Shown piece after piece: positions 1 to 5,610 of a stretch of 11,096 bases of DNA; position 1 is the first letter of the stretch; each line of letters starts with the position of its first letter. The notes beneath the pieces are model-generated. The model did no database searches. It had not been told where the DNA came from and was given only the letters and a program-made list of their open reading frames with translations. Source of the DNA: UBA1124 sp963933095 (GTDB lineage Bacteria; Pseudomonadota; Gammaproteobacteria; Pseudomonadales; Cellvibrionaceae); NCBI GenBank assembly GCA_963933095.1, contig CAWVSV010000077.1, forward strand, positions 1-11,096, given 5' to 3'. Position numbers and translations under genes: made by a program.

Positions 1-41
1 ACTAGCAACTAGCAACTAGCAACTAGCAACTAGCAACTAGC
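1..41. repeat. CTAG heptamer tandem array (ACTAGCA)n
   Basis: Five perfect copies of the 7-mer ACTAGCA plus a six-base partial copy run from the window edge to base 41, so the array may extend further left. On the minus strand the unit reads TGCTAGT. The TAG stop codon of the DUF1415 gene (37-39) lies in the first copy met by the ribosome. Every copy carries the self-complementary CTAG, so it places a TAG on both strands. The period of 7 shifts these stops by one frame per copy, giving stops in all six frames. A related array of a different 7-mer lies at 603-623. Confidence 0.9.
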
Positions 42-579
42 TTCTGCTGCAGTTCTTTAATAAGGCCTGAACCCTTTTTAACCCCATGCTTTCGAGCAGG
101 GCTATATTATTGGCGGGAATTAAATCGGAGTCTTTGTAGTTGGCAATGGCTACCTCCAAACTGTCTTCGCGCAGTAAGTGCAAGATAGGGTAGGGGGCGC
201 GGTTGCTGAAGTTTTCCACATCCTCAGGCTCGGTGCCGCCAAACTGGTAGTCGGGGTGAAAGCTGGCAATTTGATAAATGCCATCGCGATCCAGCTCTAG
301 CAGTAGGCGGTCGGCGCTGTCTAAAAACTGGTTATAATCAAAGAAATCATTGAGTACCCACGGGTGAATCAACAGAGTGGTCTCTATACTGTCATTGTCG
401 TCGAGTTGTATGATTTCATCTTTAAGCTCGGTTAAAAGCGCCGCAGTGGTTGTCGCTTCGCTTAATTGAAAGCGGACGCGATTTTTTACCAGCTCGCGCT
501 TGGCAAAGGGGCAGAGATTTAGGCCGATCACCATGGTTTCGAGCCATTTTCGAGTCGCGCTAATGTATTTATCTTGCAT
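37..579 (-). CDS. DUF1415 family protein
   Basis: A 180-residue cytosolic protein of the DUF1415 family, common in Gammaproteobacteria and of unknown biochemical function. Recognisable family blocks are the N-terminal NLCPFAKR segment (residues 21-28), with a Cys-Pro pair that could be redox or metal active, the FHPDYQFGG block (107-115), and RAPYPILHLLRE (128-139). Length is normal for the family. There is no signal peptide or membrane segment. The ATG at 579 has only a weak Shine-Dalgarno (GAG about 8 bases upstream). It is the last gene of a probable four-gene minus-strand operon, 31 bases after the MOSC gene, and that gap holds a heptamer repeat. Its TAG stop lies inside a second heptamer array, so the final Ser codon directly abuts repeat DNA. 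Family assignment is from remembered motifs; no function is claimed. Confidence 0.9.
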   Translation of the reverse strand: MQDKYISATRKWLETMVIGLNLCPFAKRELVKNRVRFQLSEATTTAALLTELKDEIIQLDDNDSIETTLLIHPWVLNDFFDYNQFLDSADRLLLELDRDGIYQIASFHPDYQFGGTEPEDVENFSNRAPYPILHLLREDSLEVAIANYKDSDLIPANNIALLESMGLKRVQALLKNCSRS

Positions 580-602
580 TCGAGTGTCTCAGTTTTATTC
601 TT

Positions 603-623
603 TCTAGCCTCTAGCCTCTAGCC
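603..623. repeat. CTAG heptamer tandem array (TCTAGCC)x3
   Basis: Three perfect copies of TCTAGCC (minus strand GGCTAGA) lie between the MOSC and DUF1415 genes. The MOSC stop codon TAG is at 611-613, in the middle copy, and the last residues of that protein (Ala-Arg-Gly) are encoded by the first repeat copy. Three copies of a 7-mer containing CTAG are exactly enough to give a TAG in all three frames of both strands (plus-strand TAG at 605, 612 and 619). Confidence 0.9.
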
Positions 624-1075
624 TTTATTGTAATATTCATGCCGACGCTAATATCGCCACTGCTGACTATATCGGCGCGCAGACCACCTTTATGGGTGAA
701 AGCTTTGACCACAGCGTTTTTGGATATGCGGCTATTTTGCAGACGTTCACCAAGATCAGAACAGGGCTCGCACAGTTCTACGCCAAAAAATGTGACCGCG
801 CCAATAGTGAACTGCTGGCCGACCAACTCATTTAGGCGAAACCCTGAGGTAATCACGCTGCGGCGAGTGTCACTGAGCTGGAGGTTTTGCGCAAAGGCTA
901 GGTTATAGGCCTCGATTTGTTCGCGTTCGATAAAAGTGATGTTTTGCCCCGGCCATTTTCTCAGGCCAAAATTTCGATCGCCGACTATACCTTGCCCCGC
1001 AATGAGCTCAAGAGATGCAACTGCGCGTTGTTCACCGCCGGCCACGGTGGCAATAAATAGCCGCTCAATTGGCAT
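611..1075 (-). CDS. MOSC domain-containing protein
   Basis: A 154-residue single MOSC domain protein. MOSC domains occur at the C-terminus of molybdenum-cofactor sulfurases and in stand-alone proteins such as YiiM and YuaD, where they are thought to handle sulfur or the Moco/substrate complex. Visible motifs are GIVGDRNFG (residues 29-37), the RRSVITSGFRLNELVG block (71-86), the Cys pair ELCEPC (C102, C105), and the final GGLRADIVSSG (130-140). The length fits the small stand-alone class; no N-terminal beta-barrel or Fe-S domain is present. The start overlaps the stop of the upstream methyltransferase gene by one base (TAATG on the minus strand), indicating translational coupling. The stop and last residues fall inside a heptamer repeat. 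The substrate cannot be told from sequence. Confidence 0.88.
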   Translation of the reverse strand: MPIERLFIATVAGGEQRAVASLELIAGQGIVGDRNFGLRKWPGQNITFIEREQIEAYNLAFAQNLQLSDTRRSVITSGFRLNELVGQQFTIGAVTFFGVELCEPCSDLGERLQNSRISKNAVVKAFTHKGGLRADIVSSGDISVGMNITIKARG

Positions 1076-1584
1076 TAGCTGTTACTCAGTTTGATATTGT
1101 TATTCTTATCGCGGCTGGCGCGAATTAATTCATCGCCACTGATATGGGCTGATTTTGCCAGACGGTCATAGAGCACAACATTAACAGTGGCGGCTAAATT
1201 CATGCAGCCAACGGTGGGTATATAGACCACCGCATCAGAGCGGTCGATCACATCTTGAGAGAGCGTGTTGTCTTCTGGGCCAAAGATATAAAAAGCATGG
1301 TCAGGGTGCTTAAACTCCGGCAATGGGGTGGCGCCCTCTACCAGTTCTACGCAGATAATCTTGGCCCCAGCGGGAACAGCATCTAGCAGAGAATCGACGC
1401 CTGTTAGCGGTATTTTCGTCTGTGCCAGTTTGGTGTCGGTCTGAAATTTGACCGCACGATTGTAACGCTCGCCGGTGTAAAACACCGAGTCGACGCGATA
1501 GCAGCCAGCGGCACGCATTATTGAACCGACATTAGTCGGGCTCTTGGGCTTGGTCAGACCAATAGATACAGTGTTTTTAATCAT
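1075..1584 (-). CDS. SpoU/TrmH-family (SPOUT) RNA methyltransferase
   Basis: A 169-residue SAM-dependent RNA 2'-O-methyltransferase of the SPOUT class, with a trefoil-knot fold acting as a dimer on tRNA or rRNA. The three SpoU motifs are in order: motif 1 with N18, G20 and R24 in the segment PTNVGSIMRAAG; motif 2 FGPEDNTLS at 101-109; motif 3 IPTVGCMNLAATVNVVLYDR at 122-141, which forms the SAM-binding knot. Motif 3 has Met-Asn where many relatives have Ser-Leu-Asn. It lacks an N-terminal RNA-binding extension, as in the short TrmL-like group, but motif spacing and sequence match a separate short gammaproteobacterial family whose RNA target I do not know, so no symbol is given. The ATG at 1584 has no evident Shine-Dalgarno. 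It lies 53 bases after yggL and overlaps the MOSC gene by one base. Confidence 0.9.
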   Translation of the reverse strand: MIKNTVSIGLTKPKSPTNVGSIMRAAGCYRVDSVFYTGERYNRAVKFQTDTKLAQTKIPLTGVDSLLDAVPAGAKIICVELVEGATPLPEFKHPDHAFYIFGPEDNTLSQDVIDRSDAVVYIPTVGCMNLAATVNVVLYDRLAKSAHISGDELIRASRDKNNNIKLSNS

Positions 1585-1606
1585 TTGAATTAAAGCGCAG
1601 CTTAAT

Positions 1607-1642
1607 CGCCTTTTTATCCGCCTTTTTACCCGCCTCTTTATC
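1607..1642. repeat. 12-bp tandem repeat x3 at the yggL stop codon
   Basis: Three near-identical 12-mers: CGCCTTTTTATC (1607-1618), CGCCTTTTTACC (1619-1630) and CGCCTCTTTATC (1631-1642). On the minus strand they read GGR TAA ARA GGC. The period is a multiple of three, so the yggL stop at 1638-1640 is followed by further in-frame TAA codons at 1626-1628, 1614-1616 and 1602-1604. The array fills most of the gap to the methyltransferase gene. Confidence 0.88.
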
Positions 1643-1973
1643 CGTAATAGGTATCAACCAATGCGCCAATGCTAATCTCGGATAGCTCGGGCTTAGTGTG
1701 AAGCCAGGCTTCAATGTCTGTGCGGTTATCATCGCTAACCGAGCCATAGCGTTGGTCGGAAGTTACATAGGCAGACAGCTGACCGGCGTCGCCATCGGCC
1801 CAGATCAGCAGTTGCTGAGAATGGATAAAGGCGGCTAAGCTCTTGAAGAAGGCGTCTAACTCGGCTTCTGTTTTTAGCGCTATCTGACAGGAGAGATCAA
1901 AACCCTGTACCGCAAACTCAGCGAGGTGGAGTTTTTTGCGCTGGCGACGATTGTGGGCGGTTACTGTAGACAT
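1638..1973 (-). CDS. yggL: YggL family 50S ribosome-binding protein (copy 1)
   Basis: A 111-residue member of the YggL/DUF469 family. E. coli YggL is a small basic protein that binds the 50S ribosomal subunit. The family signature is visible: an Arg/Lys-rich start (RRQRKKLHLAEFAVQGF, about residues 9-25), a central WADG segment, and the Ser-Asp-Gln-Arg-Tyr-Gly block followed by an acidic helix and IEAWL. Length is close to the E. coli protein (about 108). The ATG at 1973 is preceded by AGG about 9 bases upstream. It is the first gene of a probable operon with a SpoU methyltransferase, which fits a ribosome or RNA theme. It ends in Tyr-Tyr-Gly, as does the second copy at 3253-3576, so the 12-bp repeat beyond the stop is extragenic. 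The two copies are clearly diverged paralogues. Confidence 0.9.
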   Translation of the reverse strand: MSTVTAHNRRQRKKLHLAEFAVQGFDLSCQIALKTEAELDAFFKSLAAFIHSQQLLIWADGDAGQLSAYVTSDQRYGSVSDDNRTDIEAWLHTKPELSEISIGALVDTYYG

Positions 1974-2032
1974 AGGGAATACCTTGAAAGAAAAAGTTAA
2001 TGTATTTTAACGGAAATTATTCTGCCATTCAT

Positions 2033-2341
2033 TTAATAAATGACAGGGCAGCCCTGCACCATCAAGCCAATATTTGCCGCGCTCTTGGCCTGTTCATAAT
2101 AGGCGTCTGAGGTAGTGCCGGCACTGGCAGTATTGACGCCACCGGCGCTGGCGATTAGCGGCACTAACACCGCTAGGCCATCGTTAGAGTTGCGGTCGCG
2201 TTTATAGGCAGAAAAGGCTTTGCTGATATCATCGCAAGAGAAACCGGCACTGCCTTGTTGGTACATATTATAGGCATGTGCACTGGTTTCGCAGCCGCTG
2301 ATTAGAGCCATAACAACGCTGAGAAAGACGAGTTTTTTCAT
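2033..2341 (-). CDS. small putative lipoprotein, unknown function
   Basis: A 102-residue protein not recognised as a named family. The start is taken at the ATG at 2341 (MKKLVFLSVV...) because it gives a classic lipoprotein signal: two Lys, a hydrophobic core, and the lipobox I-S-G-C with C17 as the lipidated residue; an AGAGA lies about 7 bases upstream. An in-frame TTG at 2359 would add six residues and is less likely. No Asp follows the Cys (the +2 residue is Glu), so outer-membrane sorting is possible but unproven. Two further Cys (C36, C98) could form one disulfide in the periplasm. Ala/Gly/Ser content is high between residues 56 and 90. It sits alone between yggL and ppiA, with 286 upstream bases that may hold its promoter. 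Confidence 0.75.
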   Translation of the reverse strand: MKKLVFLSVVMALISGCETSAHAYNMYQQGSAGFSCDDISKAFSAYKRDRNSNDGLAVLVPLIASAGGVNTASAGTTSDAYYEQAKSAANIGLMVQGCPVIY

Positions 2342-2598
2342 AATTATCTCTGTTAACAAGTGAATAATTCGACCAGTATAAAAATATTTTTATTTATTTA
2401 ATCTCAACATACAGATAAAACAGTTTGTTTATCGGAACATAGTTTTTCAGTCAGTAGCGGCTAATACAGTTGTTTGCTTGACCGATTTTTAATTGTCTCG
2501 AGCATGTTTTTAGCGTTGATTATAGGATCGCTTTTTGCGCGTAATGGGCACGTTCAGCTGCTAACTTTAAGCTAGCGTTGCCTTAAAATATTATAAAA

Positions 2599-2625
2599 GT
2601 ATCGATACCGGCTGTGCTGTAGCCG
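2599..2625 (-). terminator. possible weak terminator after ppiA
   Basis: Read on the minus strand just past the ppiA stop, CGGCT and AGCCG pair around a 7-base loop. They are followed by the palindrome GTATCGATAC and then TTTTATAATATTTT. The stem is only 5 bp and the T-rich tract is 10 bases away, so this is a weak candidate. Confidence 0.3.
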
Positions 2626-2627
2626 TG

Positions 2628-3221
2628 TTATTTAATGACAACCTTGGTAATCATAATCTGCTCTGCAGGCACATCGTTATAGCGAGCTAATTTTTTAGTT
2701 TCGCTATTTTCAATATTATCAATGACATCGGTGCCATGAGTGACTTCGCCAAATACCGCATAACCGGCGCGCTCGCGAGTGACATTTAAACTGACGTTGT
2801 CTTGGGTGTTGATAAAGAATTGCGCGGTGGCGCTGTTGGGGTTGTTGGTGCGGGCCATAGCGATAGTGTATTTACTATTGGCAACGCGATTCAATGACTC
2901 GTTGATAATGGGCGCTTTGGTGGTCTTTTTGACCATGTCTTTATTGAAACCACCGCCCTGAATCATGAAGTTTTTAATAACACGGTGAAAAATAGTGCCG
3001 TTGTAGAAGCCGCTATTGGCGTAGTCAATAAAATTGGCCACGGTTACTGGGGATTTGTCGGCGTAAAGTTGCAGGGTGATTTCGCCCGCGGTGGTACTGA
3101 TAATGGCGATAGGGTTGGGGGTTGCTACGGGTGTTGTTTTTACCTCGGCGTCAGCGGCATAAGTGCCCATGGCGCTAAATAGCAGGGCAATTAATGGTAG
3201 TGCGCGAATAATATTTAACAT
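2628..3221 (-). CDS. ppiA: periplasmic cyclophilin-type peptidyl-prolyl cis-trans isomerase
   Basis: A 197-residue cyclophilin that isomerises Xaa-Pro bonds during folding. The first about 22 residues form a Sec signal peptide ending Tyr-Ala-Ala, so export to the periplasm is expected, as for E. coli PpiA. The catalytic core is intact: FHRV (78-81, with the key Arg80), FMIQGGGF (85-92), AMAR (121-124), ATAQFFIN (131-138) and GYAVFGEV (153-160). The position equal to Trp121 of human cyclophilin A is Ser144 here (Phe in E. coli PpiA as I recall it), so weak cyclosporin binding is predicted. A Thr/Pro/Val linker (27-37) joins signal and domain. It lies 31 bases after the second yggL and may be co-transcribed with it. 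The symbol rests on overall resemblance to PpiA. Confidence 0.92.
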   Translation of the reverse strand: MLNIIRALPLIALLFSAMGTYAADAEVKTTPVATPNPIAIISTTAGEITLQLYADKSPVTVANFIDYANSGFYNGTIFHRVIKNFMIQGGGFNKDMVKKTTKAPIINESLNRVANSKYTIAMARTNNPNSATAQFFINTQDNVSLNVTRERAGYAVFGEVTHGTDVIDNIENSETKKLARYNDVPAEQIMITKVVIK

Positions 3222-3252
3222 GAGATTGAATCCTGTGATTTAAGTAAAAGAA

Positions 3253-3576
3253 TTAGCCGTAGTAGGCATCGGACAAAGGGGCGACAGATATATCATTGAG
3301 ACCGATTTGAGCCTTTAGGCAGGCCTCTATGGCGTTGCGATCTTCATCGCTGGTGGAACCATAGCGTTGGCCTGAGGTGATATAGGCGTCAAAACGGTCG
3401 ACAGTCCCCTCGGCCCAAATCTGTAGCCCGCGCTCATCCATTAAGCTAATTAAGCTGTCGAATACGGTGTTAAAGTCGGATTCTGGCCGGCAAGAAAAGG
3501 CAAATCCGAGCACGGCGAACTCGCCAATGTGCAACTTCTTGTTCTGACGACGATTGCGTTTGGGGGTGTTTGGCAT
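3253..3576 (-). CDS. yggL: YggL family 50S ribosome-binding protein (copy 2)
   Basis: A 107-residue second YggL/DUF469 protein. It shares with copy 1 the blocks RRQ-x-KKLH-x2-EFAV-x-GF, a shared Ser-Cys pair, WAEG, the Ser-Gly-Gln-Arg-Tyr-Gly-Ser motif with an acidic helix, and a Tyr-Tyr-Gly C-terminus. The middle region (residues 30-55) is shorter and unlike copy 1, so this is not a recent duplication. The ATG at 3576 is chosen over the in-frame TTG at 3582 because AGGA lies 7 bases before the ATG and directly abuts the TTG. It is followed 31 bases later by the cyclophilin gene, suggesting a two-gene unit. Role by family: a 50S subunit-associated protein. Why the genome keeps two copies so close together is unclear. 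Confidence 0.87.
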   Translation of the reverse strand: MPNTPKRNRRQNKKLHIGEFAVLGFAFSCRPESDFNTVFDSLISLMDERGLQIWAEGTVDRFDAYITSGQRYGSTSDEDRNAIEACLKAQIGLNDISVAPLSDAYYG

Positions 3577-4096
3577 GGACAATTCCTAAATGCTGTTGAA
3601 CGAGTGGGTTTAACACCTTGATTAAGGGTCATTTTACAGAGTTTAAACCGGCTGAATACTGCTTTTATGGCAGGCTTGCCGATTCCTAATAAATCGCTGG
3701 TTAAACAGCTATTGGCGATGTGGAGACTCCTGTGCCGATATTGCTAGGTGATCTGCTGACTGTGTTGGCAAGGTCATAAACGACGGCGCTGGGGCTTAGA
3801 GCAGGGCGAGTCGGCATAGAGTTCAATGTATAACGGACACAGCGACTAAATTTTAGCCGCTATGAACCCAAACCCGCCAAATTACGCCGAACCCTCAATA
3901 AGGCCAGATACTTCTGTTGCACACATCACTGGTTAGTCTGTAGCAGAGTCAATATGGGCGATTAAGGTAAAAAGCGACATTAATAAGCTCTGGTTTTCGA
4001 CCTAGTGGCAACTGCGGTTAGACTCTGTCCAAGTAGGCGTCTAATTTGCTGCCAAGAGACGCAGTTCTGCCTGTTTCAGTGGGCTGCACGAGATTC
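3577..4096. other. gene-free stretch between yggL copy 2 and the GFA gene
   Basis: About 520 bases with stops in all frames and no open frame with a credible ribosome-binding site. A 26-codon frame from about 3667 has no Shine-Dalgarno. It holds the imperfect palindrome at 3841-3861 and an inverted repeat GCGTCT/AGACGC (4037-4042, 4057-4062), the latter without a T-run. I recognise no RNA family, transposon end or decayed gene. The promoter of yggL copy 2 should lie at its left end but is not obvious. Confidence 0.6.
3841..3861. repeat. 21-bp imperfect palindrome
   Basis: AGCG-A-CTAAA-T-TTTAG-C-CGCT: two 4-bp and 5-bp arms mirror around a central T with one mismatch per arm. This could be a protein-binding site or chance. 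It is far (over 240 bases) from the nearest start codon, so an operator role is not supported by position. Confidence 0.35.
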
Positions 4097-4510
4097 TTAT
4101 TGCGGTTTGCGCGGTGGTGCATCGTCAAACTTACAAATACTGCTGGTCTCTTCATACCAAGGGGCGCGTGAACGCCAGTGAATGCTCTGCTTAGGTTTCA
4201 CTTCGCTAGAGGCATCATCTAAGGTTCCCGCCGGCACCACCACCGTGTCGCCGCCTTTTACCTGCCAAGGCAGATTAGAGCCGCAGTTTGTGCAAAATTG
4301 GGTGGCGTAATATTTGGCCTCTGGGTGCTCAAAGCGACCTATTTGCTCGGCGCCTTGTAGCCATATTAGCTGCTCGGCTTTAATGTAAATGTTGGCGGCG
4401 TGGGCACTGCCGGTGACTTTCTGGCAACGTGAACAATGGCAGTATTGAAATAGCTTAAAGGGTGGTTTTAACTGGTATTTAACTTTCGAGCAAAGACATG
4501 AACCCTGCAT
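4097..4510 (-). CDS. GFA (glutathione-dependent formaldehyde-activating-like) zinc protein
   Basis: A 137-residue protein of the GFA/CENP-V fold family (old name DUF636), a zinc-binding beta-sandwich. The full set of seven family cysteines is present: C5-x-C7, C24-x-C26-x2-C29 and C73-x2-C76 (the FCTNCGS block), together with the GSAHAAN segment at 34-40 after the second cluster. The founding member Gfa was reported to speed S-hydroxymethylglutathione formation, but most family members have no proven reaction, so formaldehyde detoxification should not be assumed here. No dehydrogenase or hydrolase of that pathway is nearby. The ATG at 4510 has a strong AGGAG seven bases upstream, set within the perfect palindrome GGAGATCTCC (4512-4521). 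Divergent from the solute-binding-like gene. Confidence 0.9.
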   Translation of the reverse strand: MQGSCLCSKVKYQLKPPFKLFQYCHCSRCQKVTGSAHAANIYIKAEQLIWLQGAEQIGRFEHPEAKYYATQFCTNCGSNLPWQVKGGDTVVVPAGTLDDASSEVKPKQSIHWRSRAPWYEETSSICKFDDAPPRKPQ

Positions 4511-4558
4511 TGGAGATCTCCTAGTGAGTTGTTCCTATATATCCTATAACTATCTAAG

Positions 4559-4587
4559 TTGATATGTGCATAGAATATATATATGTT
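4559..4587 (+). promoter_or_regulatory. candidate sigma70 promoter for the solute-binding-like gene
   Basis: TTGATA (4559-4564) and TATGTT (4582-4587) are separated by 17 bases. The region between the two divergent genes is very AT-rich, so chance matches are likely. It would give a 5' leader of roughly 100 bases. Confidence 0.3.
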
Positions 4588-4698
4588 AAAGCAAGGAGCG
4601 AACAGCTACTAACAGCACGAATACTTTATGTATGCGACGACGTGGCTTGCAATAGATAAAGATTGTTGATTCATTTAATAGTGGGGGTGAGGTTAAAG

Positions 4699-5586
4699 GT
4701 GAGGCTGGCATATGTGACTCATGTTTTATTAGCGATTTTGCTTTTGTTGGCCAGTGCCGTAACTTTTGGGCGCAGTATGGTGGTTTATGCGACAGAAAAG
4801 CCACTCCAAGAGTATTTGTCTCTGCTGCAAACTCGCCCCAGTTTTATGCTCGATGAACAACCTATGTCGTTGCAGCAAAGTCAAAGAATATTGTCTGAAA
4901 TACATATTTTTAATACCGCGGTGATGCAATCTGACCAACAAGTATCACTGGTTTTAAAATCAGAAACCGCCAACTTAAAGCGCACTTTTTTATTGACTCA
5001 AACGGGTCGAGCTGCCACCTTTGTCGAGACTTATTCGCTGGCGGATATTGGCGATAAACGCGATGATTTCTACATCACTCAACCCTTGCTCGCCGCTGGC
5101 GAATACCCTGTGGGGCTGTATACCTCTGTAAATAATACGCGTGCCCTAGCCTCCAAACCTGATCAATTGTCGTTACTTACTGCCGTTAGCCATCCGAACT
5201 GGAACACCGACTGGTCTATTCTGGAATCGTTAAATTTTCAACATATTCATTCTGTCGACAGCATGGACGCGGCACTGACACTAGTAGCCAAACAAAAAGC
5301 AGATATTCTTTTATTTGCATTTCAGGGCTCAGATGACTTTTCGTTCACTCATCTGGGCGATAAAGTTGTACCGATTGTCGGAATCAGTGTGTTCTTTCCC
5401 GAAAGTCGTCATTTTTTAGTCTCTAAAAAACACCCGGACGGTGAGGCAATATTTACCGCGTTAGAATCAGGCTTAAGTACAATGCGTGAGCGTGGCGATA
5501 TTAAAAAAATCTACCAACGTTTTGGAGTGATGGACTTACGAGTAGCTGATTGGCAGGTTATTAATAGGGATAAAACATTGAAGTAA
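4699..5586 (+). CDS. periplasmic solute-binding protein-like protein (family 3 type)
   Basis: About 295 residues resembling family 3 periplasmic solute-binding proteins (ABC amino-acid-type, the SBP_bac_3 fold), also used as sensors. Start choice is uncertain: GTG at 4699 has GAGG six bases upstream and gives a good signal peptide (Arg then a Leu-rich core, residues 7-18). TTG at 4663 is the longest frame but has no Shine-Dalgarno, and GTG at 4714 is a further option. Evidence for the fold: a first-lobe segment with the ITQPLLAAGEYPVGLY stretch, a second lobe with SMDAALTLVAKQKADILLF typical of the hinge-return region, and the C-terminal helix ending RGDIKKIYQRFG, a hallmark of these proteins. 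No permease or ATPase is adjacent, so it is an orphan; ligand unknown. It converges on the exonuclease gene with a 24-base gap and no clear terminator. Confidence 0.72.
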   Translation: MRLAYVTHVLLAILLLLASAVTFGRSMVVYATEKPLQEYLSLLQTRPSFMLDEQPMSLQQSQRILSEIHIFNTAVMQSDQQVSLVLKSETANLKRTFLLTQTGRAATFVETYSLADIGDKRDDFYITQPLLAAGEYPVGLYTSVNNTRALASKPDQLSLLTAVSHPNWNTDWSILESLNFQHIHSVDSMDAALTLVAKQKADILLFAFQGSDDFSFTHLGDKVVPIVGISVFFPESRHFLVSKKHPDGEAIFTALESGLSTMRERGDIKKIYQRFGVMDLRVADWQVINRDKTLK

Positions 5587-5610
5587 TCTTCTCCACAAGC
5601 TTCTCGTCCG

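Noticed and set aside
1..41. CRISPR array
   Set aside because: The 7-base units are directly adjacent with no spacers.
639..908. 89-codon open frame on the plus strand
   Set aside because: Lies fully antisense to the MOSC gene, which has clear family motifs; the product has no recognisable features.
2779..3182. Two plus-strand frames of about 60 codons opposite ppiA
   Set aside because: Antisense shadows of a well-supported cyclophilin gene.
3450..3632. 60-codon minus-strand frame
   Set aside because: Overlaps yggL copy 2 in another frame; no ribosome-binding site and no family features.
4037..4062. GCGTCT/AGACGC inverted repeat as terminator of the GFA gene
   Set aside because: Loop of 14 bases and no T-run after the stem on the minus strand.
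4097..4510. Formaldehyde detoxification operon
   Set aside because: GFA-fold protein alone; no glutathione-dependent formaldehyde dehydrogenase or S-formylglutathione hydrolase gene is present nearby.
4586..4941. Two minus-strand frames of about 70 codons
   Set aside because: Antisense to the start and promoter of the solute-binding-like gene; composition looks unlike a protein.
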